Made by a program: the position numbers and the translations under genes
Notes under the pieces: model-generated
The model's database searches: none
Told to the model about the DNA's origin: nothing
What the model saw: the letters and a program-made list of their open reading frames with translations, nothing else
Assembly: GCF_008704205.1 (NCBI RefSeq)
Contig: NZ_VXLC01000015.1
Span: 310,001 to 374,000 of the forward strand
Direction of reading: 5' to 3'
Source of the DNA: Nocardia colli
GTDB lineage: Bacteria > Actinomycetota > Actinomycetes > Mycobacteriales > Mycobacteriaceae
Length of the DNA stretch: 64,000 bases
In this document: piece by piece, positions 1 through 9,098 of the stretch
Numbering within the stretch: position 1 is the stretch's first letter
Layout of the letters: each line of letters opens with the position of its first letter

Positions 1-1
1 G

Positions 2-3000
2 CTGACCGTGCATCACATCGTCTGCGACGGCTGGTCGATCGTGACGTTGTTCCGCGAGCTCGACGGGCTCTACGCGCAGATGCGCGGCGGCGCTCCCGTG
101 CCACTGGCGAAACTCCAACACCAGTACATCGATTACGCGGTGTGGCAGCGGACGCGGCTGTCGGGACCGCGACTGACCGAGCTGAACGATTATTGGCGGG
201 GGTGCCTCGACGGCGCACCCGGCCTGCTGCAACTGCCGCACGACGCGCCGCGCCCCGCGCACCAGCGTGCCAACGGCGGAGTCCACGAATTCACGTATGC
301 CCGCCAATTACGCGAGGACCTACTGACTTTCGCTGCCAAGGCGAAGACCACGCCGTCGGTGGTGGTGCTGGCCTGCTTCAACGCGCTGTTGCAGCGGTTC
401 TGCGCCCAGGACGACATCGTGGTCGGCGTTGCCACGGCCGGCCAGACGCACAGCGCGTTGCAGGGCATGATCGGATTCTTCGTCAACACGCTGGTCATGC
501 GCATGGACATGACCGGACAGCCCAGCCTCGCCGAGGCCATCCGGCGCGGGCACGACCGCACGCTGGACATGTTCGCGCATCAGGACATGCCGTTCGAGAA
601 GCTGGTGATCGAGCTCCAGCCGGACCGCAATCCGACCGTGACGCCGATCTTCCAGGTGTTGTTCAACTTCCAGACCGCGTCCAACGACCGGGTGCGGCTG
701 CCGAATCTGGACGCCGATCTGGTGCCGTTCGACACCGGGATCGTCCGGTTCGACCTGGAATTCAATGTGTTCGTCGCCGAGGAGGAGATGGGCGGCAGCT
801 GGCTGTACAACCGGGAGCTGCTCAACGCGGCGGCGGTGGCGCGGATGGCCACGCTGCTCGAACGCATGATCGCGGCGGCGATCGCGCGGCCGGAGGTGCC
901 GCTGTCCGCGCTCGACCTGTTCGATTCGGCGGATCTGGCGGAGTTCGATCGGGTCGGCGGAGCGGTAGCGGCGAGTGTGCCTGTCGCTGTGCCGAATCCG
1001 GGTGAGCCGGTGGTTCGGGTGGGGCCGCACATCGTGTTCGCGGATGGCCAGCCGATCTCCGCGTCGAACGACGCGGCGACCGGAGCATATCGCTGGTTGG
1101 TCGACGACCTGATTCCGCAGTGGCGCAACGGGATCGATGCGGCCGCGCGTCGGGCGGTGGATCGTCGGCGGGCGCGGTTCCCGCTGCCGCCGCGTGGTGT
1201 CGTGTTGTTCGCGGCCGCGCCTGCCGCGATCGAGTTCGACGAAGCTGTCTGGGCGCTGGAGGCTGGTGCGCAGCTGGCGTTGGTCGACGTGCGCGCCGGA
1301 CTGCTGGACGCCGTGCTGGACGCGCTCGCGACGGAAGACGTCGATACCTTGTGCATCGCACCGGGTCTGCTGAGTCAGGTGATGGATGCCGTTGAGCGGA
1401 AGGAGCTTTCGCCGCGCATCCGCAGGGCGCTCAGTACGCACGAGCCGCTCGGTGTCGAGCTGGAGGCGCGTTGTCTGCACCTGCTGCCGGATACCGAGTT
1501 CTGGACTGGGTACCGGGTTCCCGGGATCGGTGACATCGCGTCGCGCCGTTGCCTCGATGATCGGCCGCTCTGCCGGGACATCGCCGGCACGGTCGCCCCG
1601 GGCCTCGCGGTGCGGATCCGGGATGCCGATGGGCATCTGCTTCCGATCGGCGCCCCCGGCCGAGTGTGGGTGAGCGATTCCGCGGACAGTGAAGTAGCGA
1701 CCGGTGACCTCGGACGATTCCGCGAGGACGGGCAGTTGGAACTGCTGGGACCGGAAGCGGCGCAGGTACTTCTGCGGCAGGTCCGGGTGTCGCTGGGCGA
1801 GGTGGAATCGCCACTGACCGCGCATCGGTCGGTGAGCGACGCGCGGGTCCTCTCGGTCGCCGACTCCGCCGGTGCATCGCGGTTCGTCGCGTATCTCGCG
1901 ACTTCGCCAGGGACGCAGCCGGATCGGGCAGAGCTGCGCGATGACGTACGGGCACACGCGCAACGTCTGGTGCCCGGTCCGTTGGTGCCCAAGTCGTATG
2001 TCTTCCTCGACGCGCTGCCGCTGACCGCAAGGGGCACCGTCGATTCGGTAGCACTGCGCGAGATCCCCTGGGACGACAGCGAAGTCGAACGCGTCGCGCC
2101 GCGCAATGACACCGAGCGGCTGCTCGTCGACATCTGGCGCTCGGTGCTGGAGCTCGACCATGTCGGCATCCACGACAACTTCTTCCTGCTCGGCGGGCAT
2201 TCGCTGCTGGCGATCCAGCTGATGAGCAGGCTGCGGCAGGCGACCCGAATCGACCTGCCGGTCAGCGTGCTGTTCCGGCATCGGACGGTGGCCGATCTGG
2301 CGGCGCGGGTGATCAGCATGTCCGGCGAGGCCGGGGCGCTGGGCAATCTGGTCGAGATCCAGGCCGGGTTCGAGCCGGTGCCGGTGGTCGCCGTGCATCC
2401 GGCCAGCGGAGGTGTATTCCCCTATGTCGCTTTGGCTACCGCGCTGAGCAATCGCACGGTGTACGCGTTCGAGGGGCGTGATCCGGGGCCCTCGGTGACC
2501 GCGTTGGCGGAGCGGTATCTCGATCAGTTGCCCGAAGACGTGCTGAGTGGGCCGTTCGCGTTGGTCGGCTGGTCGCTCGGCGGTGTGGTGGCGTTCGAGA
2601 TGGCGCGCATCCACGCGCAGCGGGGTGGGCGCGAAGTGCCGCTGACGCTGATCGATTCCGCGTTGTTCGAGGTCGATGCTGCCGCGCCCGATGCGGAGGC
2701 GCGCCTCGCCGAGGGCTATTTGCACAGTGTCAGTGCGGATTTCGGCGTCGAGCTGCCGTCGTTGTCCGGACTCGATCGATTGTCGCCGCGGCGCGTGTTC
2801 GCGGATCTGCTGGAACGGTGGGGTTCTGCCGCACCCGAGGTGCTGGATCTGGAGGAGATGATGCGCCAGTTCTCCGTGTACCGCTCGCACATGCTCAACG
2901 TGGCGGTGTACCGGCCGCCGGGGCAGTACGCCGGGCCGGTGCACTTGTTGCCCGCGACGCAGTCGCCGCCGGGGATGGCGGCGATATGGCGGGAGTTCGC

Positions 3001-3133
3001 GCCGGAGCTCGTGGTTCGGGAGATCGACGGTGACCACTACAGCGTCATGCGCAATCCGGGGCTCGGCGCGGTGGTGACGGAGATCGAACAGCAGTTGAAA
3101 GGTCTCGACGCCGAGCGGGGGTTCCTCCGGTGA
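2..3133 (+). CDS. NRPS terminal protein, 5' partial: C - degenerate A-like - T - TE
   Basis: The gene enters from the left edge in frame 2, so the N-terminus is missing. The visible part begins inside a condensation domain at its HHxxxDG motif (HHIVCDGW). About residues 330-680 resemble an adenylation domain that has decayed: the phosphate loop (YTSGSTGxPKG) is absent, the YGPTE position reads YRVPG, and the A10 region reads TARGTVDS with no catalytic lysine, while A7 (TGDLGRF) and A8 (VRVSLGEVES) remain recognisable. A carrier domain follows (LGGHSLLAIQL, phosphopantetheine serine), then a type I thioesterase (GWSLGG nucleophile motif and a late GDHYSVM histidine). The TE makes this the likely last module, releasing the product. 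Its stop overlaps the start of the next gene (ATGA), a free-standing A domain that could load this carrier in trans; that link is inference. Confidence 0.9.
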   Translation: MTVHHIVCDGWSIVTLFRELDGLYAQMRGGAPVPLAKLQHQYIDYAVWQRTRLSGPRLTELNDYWRGCLDGAPGLLQLPHDAPRPAHQRANGGVHEFTYARQLREDLLTFAAKAKTTPSVVVLACFNALLQRFCAQDDIVVGVATAGQTHSALQGMIGFFVNTLVMRMDMTGQPSLAEAIRRGHDRTLDMFAHQDMPFEKLVIELQPDRNPTVTPIFQVLFNFQTASNDRVRLPNLDADLVPFDTGIVRFDLEFNVFVAEEEMGGSWLYNRELLNAAAVARMATLLERMIAAAIARPEVPLSALDLFDSADLAEFDRVGGAVAASVPVAVPNPGEPVVRVGPHIVFADGQPISASNDAATGAYRWLVDDLIPQWRNGIDAAARRAVDRRRARFPLPPRGVVLFAAAPAAIEFDEAVWALEAGAQLALVDVRAGLLDAVLDALATEDVDTLCIAPGLLSQVMDAVERKELSPRIRRALSTHEPLGVELEARCLHLLPDTEFWTGYRVPGIGDIASRRCLDDRPLCRDIAGTVAPGLAVRIRDADGHLLPIGAPGRVWVSDSADSEVATGDLGRFREDGQLELLGPEAAQVLLRQVRVSLGEVESPLTAHRSVSDARVLSVADSAGASRFVAYLATSPGTQPDRAELRDDVRAHAQRLVPGPLVPKSYVFLDALPLTARGTVDSVALREIPWDDSEVERVAPRNDTERLLVDIWRSVLELDHVGIHDNFFLLGGHSLLAIQLMSRLRQATRIDLPVSVLFRHRTVADLAARVISMSGEAGALGNLVEIQAGFEPVPVVAVHPASGGVFPYVALATALSNRTVYAFEGRDPGPSVTALAERYLDQLPEDVLSGPFALVGWSLGGVVAFEMARIHAQRGGREVPLTLIDSALFEVDAAAPDAEARLAEGYLHSVSADFGVELPSLSGLDRLSPRRVFADLLERWGSAAPEVLDLEEMMRQFSVYRSHMLNVAVYRPPGQYAGPVHLLPATQSPPGMAAIWREFAPELVVREIDGDHYSVMRNPGLGAVVTEIEQQLKGLDAERGFLR

Positions 3134-4695
3134 TGCACAGCGAAATCCTCTCGGGCACAGTGGTTGGCGGGATCGGCGCCGCCGTGGCGGACTATCCGGA
3201 CAACCCGGCGGTCGTGGACGATGCGCAGAGTCTGTCGTATTCGGAGTTGTGGCGGGAATCGGCGCGGATCGCGCATGGGCTGCGGGCCCGGGGAGTCGGT
3301 GCCGGTCAGGTCGTCGCGCTGGCGGCGGAGCGGTCCGCGAGCCTGCTGGTCGGGCTGGTCGGGATTCTGCGGGCGGGTGCGGCGGTGCTGCCGCTCGATG
3401 TCACGTATCCGCAGGCCAGATTGCGGATGATGGTGGACGACAGTGGTGCGGCCGTGGTCGTCGGGCATGCGCACACCGTCGCGCCGTTCGTCTCGGATGG
3501 ACGTGAAGCATTCGTCATACCAAAGGTTTTCGAGGGTGGGAATGATCTGCCCACCGACCCGCTCGTCGAGCCCGATCCGGCGAACGGGTGTTGCCTGCTC
3601 TATACGTCCGGGTCGACCGGGCGGCCCAAGGGCATGCTCATGCCGCATTCCGGGCTGGCCAATCTGGTGCGCTGGCAGGCGAGCGCGTCGGTGTCCGGCC
3701 CGGGGAGCCGGACGCTGCAATACGGGGCGATCTCGTTCGATGTCGCGATGCAGGAGATATTCGCGACCCTGATCTCCGGCGGGACGTTGGTCTGCATCGA
3801 CGACACCACGCGGCGCAATCCGGTACTGACCTGGGACCTGATCATCCGGGCGGAGATCAATCGAATATTCATGCCCTACGTCGGGTTGCAGTCGCTGGTG
3901 ATGGTGGCCGACGAGGTCGACCTGGACGCGGTGCGGCTGCGCGAGATCATTCCGGCGGGGGAGCAGTTGCAGTGCACGAACGCGCTTCGGGCGCTGCTGA
4001 AGAAGCTGCCGGAGTGCCGGTTGTTCCAGCAGTACGGTCCATCCGAGGCGCACACCGTCATCAATCATCCGCTCGCCGACGATCCGGACGAATGGCCGCC
4101 GCTGCCGCCGATCGGTATTCCGATTCCGGGAAATCGGGCATATGTGCTGGACGATGCCGGCCACGAATTGGCACCCGGCGAGATCGGCGAGCTCTACATC
4201 GCCGGTGCGCAATTGTCGTTCGGCTATTGGCGGCAGCCCGGGCTGACCGCGGCGCGGTTTCTGCCCGCGCCCGACGGTGTCGGCGAACGGATGTACCGGA
4301 CCGGGGATTTGGCCCGCCGCCGGGAGGACGGGACCATCGATCATTTGGGGCGCGCGGACAGCCAGGTGAAAATCCGGGGATTCCGGGTGGAGCTCGGCGA
4401 GGTCGAATCCGCGCTCAGCAATTACCCGGAGGTCAATGCGTGCGGCGTGACGCCGGCCGGTAGCGAGGGCATCGATCTGATTCTGGTGGCGTTTGTCGTC
4501 GCCGACACCGGGATCGATACCTCGGCGATCCGGGAAAGCCTGCGTGCCACGTTGCCCCAGCACATGGTGCCCGCCGTGCTGCACGTCGTGGACGCGCTGC
4601 CGCAGGTGCCGAGCGGCAAATTGGACCGGCGCCGGCTTCGGCTGCTGGCCGAAACCAGCATGACGGCAGGGGATTCGGACCGCGTTCGTGCCTGA
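3130..4695 (+). CDS. free-standing adenylation domain, proline-like specificity code
   Basis: This 521-residue protein is a complete A domain with no C or T domain. It carries A3 (YTSGSTGRPKGM), A5 (QQYGPSEAH), A7 (YRTGDLAR), A8 (IRGFRVELGEVES) and the A10 lysine (PSGKLDRR). Aligning by eye to GrsA, the pocket residues read D-V-Q-F-I-A-Q-T-V plus K, close to the DVQ(L/F)IAHVVK code known for proline, so proline or a related cyclic imino acid is the best guess. The start is translationally coupled to the upstream NRPS, whose own A-like domain lacks the catalytic motifs. A job of charging that carrier in trans follows from this pairing but is not proven. A longer distance to an ordinary pyrrole-pathway prolyl ligase is suggested by the different code. 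Confidence 0.9.
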   Translation: MMHSEILSGTVVGGIGAAVADYPDNPAVVDDAQSLSYSELWRESARIAHGLRARGVGAGQVVALAAERSASLLVGLVGILRAGAAVLPLDVTYPQARLRMMVDDSGAAVVVGHAHTVAPFVSDGREAFVIPKVFEGGNDLPTDPLVEPDPANGCCLLYTSGSTGRPKGMLMPHSGLANLVRWQASASVSGPGSRTLQYGAISFDVAMQEIFATLISGGTLVCIDDTTRRNPVLTWDLIIRAEINRIFMPYVGLQSLVMVADEVDLDAVRLREIIPAGEQLQCTNALRALLKKLPECRLFQQYGPSEAHTVINHPLADDPDEWPPLPPIGIPIPGNRAYVLDDAGHELAPGEIGELYIAGAQLSFGYWRQPGLTAARFLPAPDGVGERMYRTGDLARRREDGTIDHLGRADSQVKIRGFRVELGEVESALSNYPEVNACGVTPAGSEGIDLILVAFVVADTGIDTSAIRESLRATLPQHMVPAVLHVVDALPQVPSGKLDRRRLRLLAETSMTAGDSDRVRA

Positions 4696-4759
4696 CCGAT
4701 CCTGCCCGGCGGGTCTGCCATTCCATCTGCTCGAACCATGAACTCGAGGCGACGACACC

Positions 4760-7441
4760 ATGACTGTGCAAGAATCGCAGACCATCGATTTCCGCAGTGC
4801 CATGCGGCGCAAATGCTTTCTGTACGACGATGGCGTTGTCCTCTCGGTCACGTTGCGCGCGCTCGGCCAATTGGGTTTACTGACAACGGATTCCGGCGGT
4901 GAGCGGTCGCTGCAGAAGCTGCTGCCGGATTTGACGCCGAGTGGGTTCGGATATCTTCGAGTGGCGTTGCGGTCGCTGGTCGCGCAGGGGTGGTTGCGCG
5001 AAGCTGCCGATCTGGACCCGATGTCGGTGTTTCTGAATTGGACGAGAGCCGGGCGAGCGGTTGCCGATGCGCCTGAGGCTTACCTACGGGTGGGGCGGTT
5101 TCTGGCGTCGTTCGACGATCCCGCGCCGGCGTCCTGGGCCGTGCCGTGGCGCGGTGAGCTCGTCGCGGAGTACGAGGCGCTGATCGGGTCATTGGAGATC
5201 TGGCGGCGCGAGTTCGTGCTCGAGGCGGCGCATTCTCCGGTTCATTTCGAAGGGGCGATGATCGTCCCGACGGTGCTGCATCTGCAGGCGTCGGGGGCGT
5301 TGGCGGACGAGGGGCCGGTGTTGCCGGCCAACCGATTCGGGCGCGCGGCCTTGCGGCTCTTGCAGACGTCCGGGTATGTCGATGCCGATGCGAGCTGGAC
5401 CGGCGTCGGACGTGAGTTGTGTGCGTTCGCCACGCATTTCGGGATGGTGGGATCGTATCTGCCGATGTTCGCTCGACTACCGGAGTTGTATCGGGGCGAA
5501 CTGGTGGTGACGACCGAGTTCGGAGTGCCCGAGTGGCACGTCAATCGGGAGTTGAACGTGGTGGCGAGTGGGCATGCGCATCGCCGCTACTACGCGGATG
5601 CCGACCGGATCTTCGTCGAGATCTTCGATCGGACACCGGTATCCAGTCAACCTGCGTTCATTGCCGACATGGGTTGTGGTGACGGTACGTGGCTTGCGCG
5701 GCTGTATCACCTCATCCGGGAATCGACGCTGCGCGGGCGTTGCTTGGACACCGATCCGCTGCTGATGGTCGGCATCGATGTCAACGAGGCGGCGTTGGAC
5801 TGCGCTCGGGAGACGTTGCGTGAGGCCGGGGTTCCGGCGCTGCTGCTGGCCGGGGACATCAGCGATCCGGACGGGGTGCGGATCCAGCTGGAGGAGGTCG
5901 GTGTCGCTGTCGAGGACGGGCTGCATATCCGGAGCTTCATCGATCACAATCGGGAGTTCCGGGGTACGGGATCTACCGTGCCGAGTGGACCGTCGAGTGG
6001 TGCGTCCGTCGATTCGGCCGGACACGCGCTGTCCGACCGTGCGATCGAGGACGATCTGACCGTCCATCTTCGGCGGTGGCGCAACAACATTCGCAAACAC
6101 GGGATGGTGGTGCTGGAGGCGCATTCCGTGCCGCCACAGGTCGTGCGGCGGCATATCGGGTCCCTGCACAGCATCGCGTTCGATGCCTACCACGGATACT
6201 CGCACCAGTTGCTGGTCGACCACGCCGCCTACACGCGGTGCTGCCGCGAAGCGGGGCTGGAGTCGATCGCGTACCTGGAGCAGAGGTATCCGGCTCGGAG
6301 GCCGTTCGTGGCAATCAGCTTGAATCGCTTGGCCGTACGCCCCGAGGGGGATCCGTCGTTCGCGGCCGCCGCCTCGCCGGAGCGGCACGACACCTGGCGG
6401 CCGGACGACTCGGTCGATCTCACCGATGGCGAGGGGCTGCATCGACTGCTGTTCGATGGTGGTGATATTCACCAGCCGCGCGGGTGGTGTGCGGCGGCCA
6501 CGGGGGTGGTCGTCAAGGACGTTCTGCTGGAGATAGATCGCCGAACCCGCACTGCCACACCGGGTGAGGTCATCCGGGTGATGGACTACGGCGCGGGCAC
6601 CGGGCTGGCCGCCATCGAGCTGATCAAAGCCTGCCGCGATATCGAGCTCGAAGAACGGCTGGCTCGGGTGGGTGCCGGGTTCGAGATCCACTTGGTGGAT
6701 ATACCTTCCGGCTGGTTCGCCAAGGGCTACGAACTGCTCAAGGGCAGCCCGTGGACTCGCTTCCACTCGATGCAGGCGCGGGACAAGACGTTTCGCGAGT
6801 TGCGGGACGTCACCGAGGGTCGGGCGATGGATATCGTCATGGCCAACATGGTGTTCCACCTGATCCCTGCCCGGGCGTTCACCCACGTAGCCGCCAACCT
6901 GGCAGAGGTGCTGGCACCGGGCGGCCGATTGGTCTGGAGCACACCGGATCTCGGACCGGCCGCCGAATCCTCGGTGCTCTTCCACGACCCCAACCGCCTC
7001 GCCCGGCAACACTGGATGCAGCTGATCGCCGAAGCAGACTCCTTCTGCGTCGACGGACTACCCGCCGCAGTGCGCACCGCAGCTGCGGTCGCCGCCCGCC
7101 TCTCCGAAGAGGAACGAATCCAGGCCTTCGGCCGCTCCGATCGCCGCATCCTCCCCACCGCGAACGACCGCTTCGCCGTAGAAGCCGCCCTCACCCCACA
7201 TTTCCTGGGCGCCATGCAGGTTCGATCATTCGAAATGTCCGAACCCGAATTCATCGACGCCGTCCTCGTCCCCTCCAACCAACGCGAATACTTCCCCGAG
7301 GTAGCCGACGACCACCTCCGCGAACGAGTCCTCCGCCACCTCCTCCTCACCGACGTCCTCCCCACCCTCACCCGCGGCCCCGCCGGCACCGGCCGCGGCC
7401 TCAACGTCGAATGGACCTTCGGCGACTTCTACCGCCGCTGA
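4760..7441 (+). CDS. double-domain SAM-dependent methyltransferase, polyketide-associated type
   Basis: The 893-residue protein contains two class I SAM-binding sites: ADMGCGDGTW near residue 300 and MDYGAGTGLA near residue 610. The first half, with a winged-helix-like N-terminus and the stretch LHIRSFIDHNR near residue 395, reads like the methyltransferase family found in assembly lines such as AprA of the apratoxin pathway. The second half is a separate Rossmann methyltransferase domain with its own post-motifs. Both glycine-rich loops look intact, so both could bind SAM. It follows the A-domain gene by about 65 bases and ends before a strong hairpin. The substrate is unknown: C-methylation of a carrier-bound acyl chain or N/O-methylation are possible. 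Its start ATG has only a weak purine stretch (GAGGCGAC) upstream. Confidence 0.75.
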   Translation: MTVQESQTIDFRSAMRRKCFLYDDGVVLSVTLRALGQLGLLTTDSGGERSLQKLLPDLTPSGFGYLRVALRSLVAQGWLREAADLDPMSVFLNWTRAGRAVADAPEAYLRVGRFLASFDDPAPASWAVPWRGELVAEYEALIGSLEIWRREFVLEAAHSPVHFEGAMIVPTVLHLQASGALADEGPVLPANRFGRAALRLLQTSGYVDADASWTGVGRELCAFATHFGMVGSYLPMFARLPELYRGELVVTTEFGVPEWHVNRELNVVASGHAHRRYYADADRIFVEIFDRTPVSSQPAFIADMGCGDGTWLARLYHLIRESTLRGRCLDTDPLLMVGIDVNEAALDCARETLREAGVPALLLAGDISDPDGVRIQLEEVGVAVEDGLHIRSFIDHNREFRGTGSTVPSGPSSGASVDSAGHALSDRAIEDDLTVHLRRWRNNIRKHGMVVLEAHSVPPQVVRRHIGSLHSIAFDAYHGYSHQLLVDHAAYTRCCREAGLESIAYLEQRYPARRPFVAISLNRLAVRPEGDPSFAAAASPERHDTWRPDDSVDLTDGEGLHRLLFDGGDIHQPRGWCAAATGVVVKDVLLEIDRRTRTATPGEVIRVMDYGAGTGLAAIELIKACRDIELEERLARVGAGFEIHLVDIPSGWFAKGYELLKGSPWTRFHSMQARDKTFRELRDVTEGRAMDIVMANMVFHLIPARAFTHVAANLAEVLAPGGRLVWSTPDLGPAAESSVLFHDPNRLARQHWMQLIAEADSFCVDGLPAAVRTAAAVAARLSEEERIQAFGRSDRRILPTANDRFAVEAALTPHFLGAMQVRSFEMSEPEFIDAVLVPSNQREYFPEVADDHLRERVLRHLLLTDVLPTLTRGPAGTGRGLNVEWTFGDFYRR

Positions 7442-7616
7442 GACAGCACCAGGGTCGTTCCCGCGGCCACCAGTATTCGAGCGTCCACACGTAATCCCAC
7501 GGCTCGCTGCTCCGTGGGTCGCCGCCGCGCGTCGGCAGCCGACCGGAACTGAGTTGGATTCTGCCCTGACCGGACTCGACGGTACCGGGATCGCCGTGTT
7601 GGTCATCTCAGCGAGA

Positions 7617-7652
7617 ATGCCGGTGTCGCCCGACTAAGGGCAACACCGGCAT
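7617..7652. terminator. hairpin between convergent genes
   Basis: ATGCCGGTGT-C-GCCC pairs with GGGC-A-ACACCGGCAT around a 6-base loop, a stem of 14 pairs with one mismatch. It sits between the convergent methyltransferase and P450 genes. There is no U-tract, which is common in actinomycetes. It probably ends transcription from both sides. Confidence 0.75.
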
Positions 7653-7704
7653 GGATCCGACGCGCAATTGGCGAGAGTACGTCAACTCTCCGCAGAGAAA
7701 AGCG

Positions 7705-8931
7705 TTACGCCGGTTGGCCGTTCGGCGTATCGAAGCGGACTTTGAGGCTGTCGAAGAGGATGTGGCGGCCGTTGTCGAAGTGGATGGGGGGTGCTTCGGT
7801 TAGGTGGAAGGTGGGGTGGCGGGCTATTTCCGACAGCACTGCCTTGAACTCCATGCGGGCGAAGTGTTCGCCGAGGCAACGGTGGATGCCGTGGCCGTAG
7901 GTCAAGTGGTGGTGGGAGTTGCCGCGGTTCAGCGAGAAGGTTTCGGGGTCCGGGAACTCTTCGGGGTCGCGGTTGGCGGCGTCGAAGAGGAGGACGACGC
8001 GGGCGCCGGCGGGGATGGTGACGCCGCTGACGACTACCTCGCGGGTGGTGACGCGGGTGAATCGGTCGGTGGGGCACCAGCGGCGCAGGACCTCGTCGCC
8101 GATGGTCGGCATGAGTTCGGGCTCGCGCTTCAGGCGCTGCTGGAGCTCTGGGTCGCCGGCCAGCCACCAGAGGATGCGGTTCACGGTGTTCATCGTGTTG
8201 GCATGTCCGGCAACGCAATACGACACGATGATGGAGTAGAGCAGGTCGTCGGAGACCGGTTCGCCGTCGAGGGTCGCGTTCACCAGCCAGGACAGGTAGT
8301 AGTCGCCGGGGTTCTCCCTGGCCCGCTTGATCTCGCCGGCGAGGATGGGCTGGTAGTGCATCCAGAAGCTGGTCGCGTCGGTCTCTTCGCCGAGGTAGCG
8401 CCACATCGTGCTGGTCATGGCGCGGATCTCGTGCTGCACCTCGACGGACAACCCGATGGCCAGCCCCAGCGCGCCGATGGCGTAGGGCTGCACCAGTTCG
8501 GCGACGAAGTCGCCATGGCCGCGTTCGACGATCGGTGCGATCAGCTCGGCCGCGAGCGCGCACACCGAGGCTTCCAGGTCGTGGATCGCCTGCTTCTTCA
8601 ACGGCGGCGCCATCAGATTGCGGATCTTGGCCTGCACCGGCAGGTCGAAATCGATGGGGGAGAACGGCGGCATCCCTGCGGCGCGCGGAAAATGCACGCC
8701 CGCAGCGGAACTGAACGTCTCGTGGTCGCGCAGGGCGGCCTTGACGTCCGCATAGCCGGACAGGATCCACATGCCGCCGTGCGCGGACGAATAGGCGACC
8801 GGGGTGCGTTCGCGGATCGTGCGGTTGACGATCTCGGCCAGCTCCGGGGTGTACTCGGGATCGAGCCAGTTGAATGTCGTCGTGAGCCGATCGACGACGG
8901 CTTGTTTGGCGGGTTGCTCTGTCGCAGTCAC
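7705..8931 (-). CDS. cytochrome P450
   Basis: The 408-residue protein has the P450 landmarks: an ExxR motif (DEVLRR), a heme-binding loop (YGHGIHRCLGEH, cysteine near residue 352) and an I-helix read as VAGHANTMNT. The usual acid-alcohol pair of the I-helix (AGxET or AGxDT) is replaced by N-T, so oxygen activation may differ from a standard hydroxylase; some assembly-line P450s share such changes. The start is GTG, preceded by GGAGGAAAC. It lies on the opposite strand to its left neighbour and shares direction with the C-T-C NRPS gene upstream, from which it is separated by about 170 bases with its own possible promoter. A tailoring role (hydroxylation or epoxidation) in the cluster is likely, but the substrate cannot be read from sequence. 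Confidence 0.92.
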   Translation of the reverse strand: MTATEQPAKQAVVDRLTTTFNWLDPEYTPELAEIVNRTIRERTPVAYSSAHGGMWILSGYADVKAALRDHETFSSAAGVHFPRAAGMPPFSPIDFDLPVQAKIRNLMAPPLKKQAIHDLEASVCALAAELIAPIVERGHGDFVAELVQPYAIGALGLAIGLSVEVQHEIRAMTSTMWRYLGEETDATSFWMHYQPILAGEIKRARENPGDYYLSWLVNATLDGEPVSDDLLYSIIVSYCVAGHANTMNTVNRILWWLAGDPELQQRLKREPELMPTIGDEVLRRWCPTDRFTRVTTREVVVSGVTIPAGARVVLLFDAANRDPEEFPDPETFSLNRGNSHHHLTYGHGIHRCLGEHFARMEFKAVLSEIARHPTFHLTEAPPIHFDNGRHILFDSLKVRFDTPNGQPA

Positions 8932-9098
8932 GTTTCCTCCGAACCTCGGTGAGCCGCACCTATGACCCGGGCATCGGGGGAGGCACCGCGAGATCGCAGT
9001 CTATGGGCGCCGAGTGTTGAGTGTTATTGAACCAGAATGCCACAGGCAGAGGCAACAGTGCAGTGTTCTCGAAAGTGTATACATTGTGGGCGAATACC

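Noticed and set aside
320..3037. Long antisense reading frame opposite the terminal NRPS
   Set aside because: High-GC shadow frame: the product is Arg/Gln/His-rich with no domain, while the opposite strand has clear C, T and TE motifs. Other long antisense frames in the window were dropped for the same reason.
3130..4695. Free A domain as a prolyl ligase for pyrrole formation
   Set aside because: The pocket code differs from the pyrrole-type prolyl ligases, and I did not see a pyrrole-type flavin dehydrogenase with its own carrier next to it; the acyl-CoA dehydrogenases are 40 kb away in another operon.
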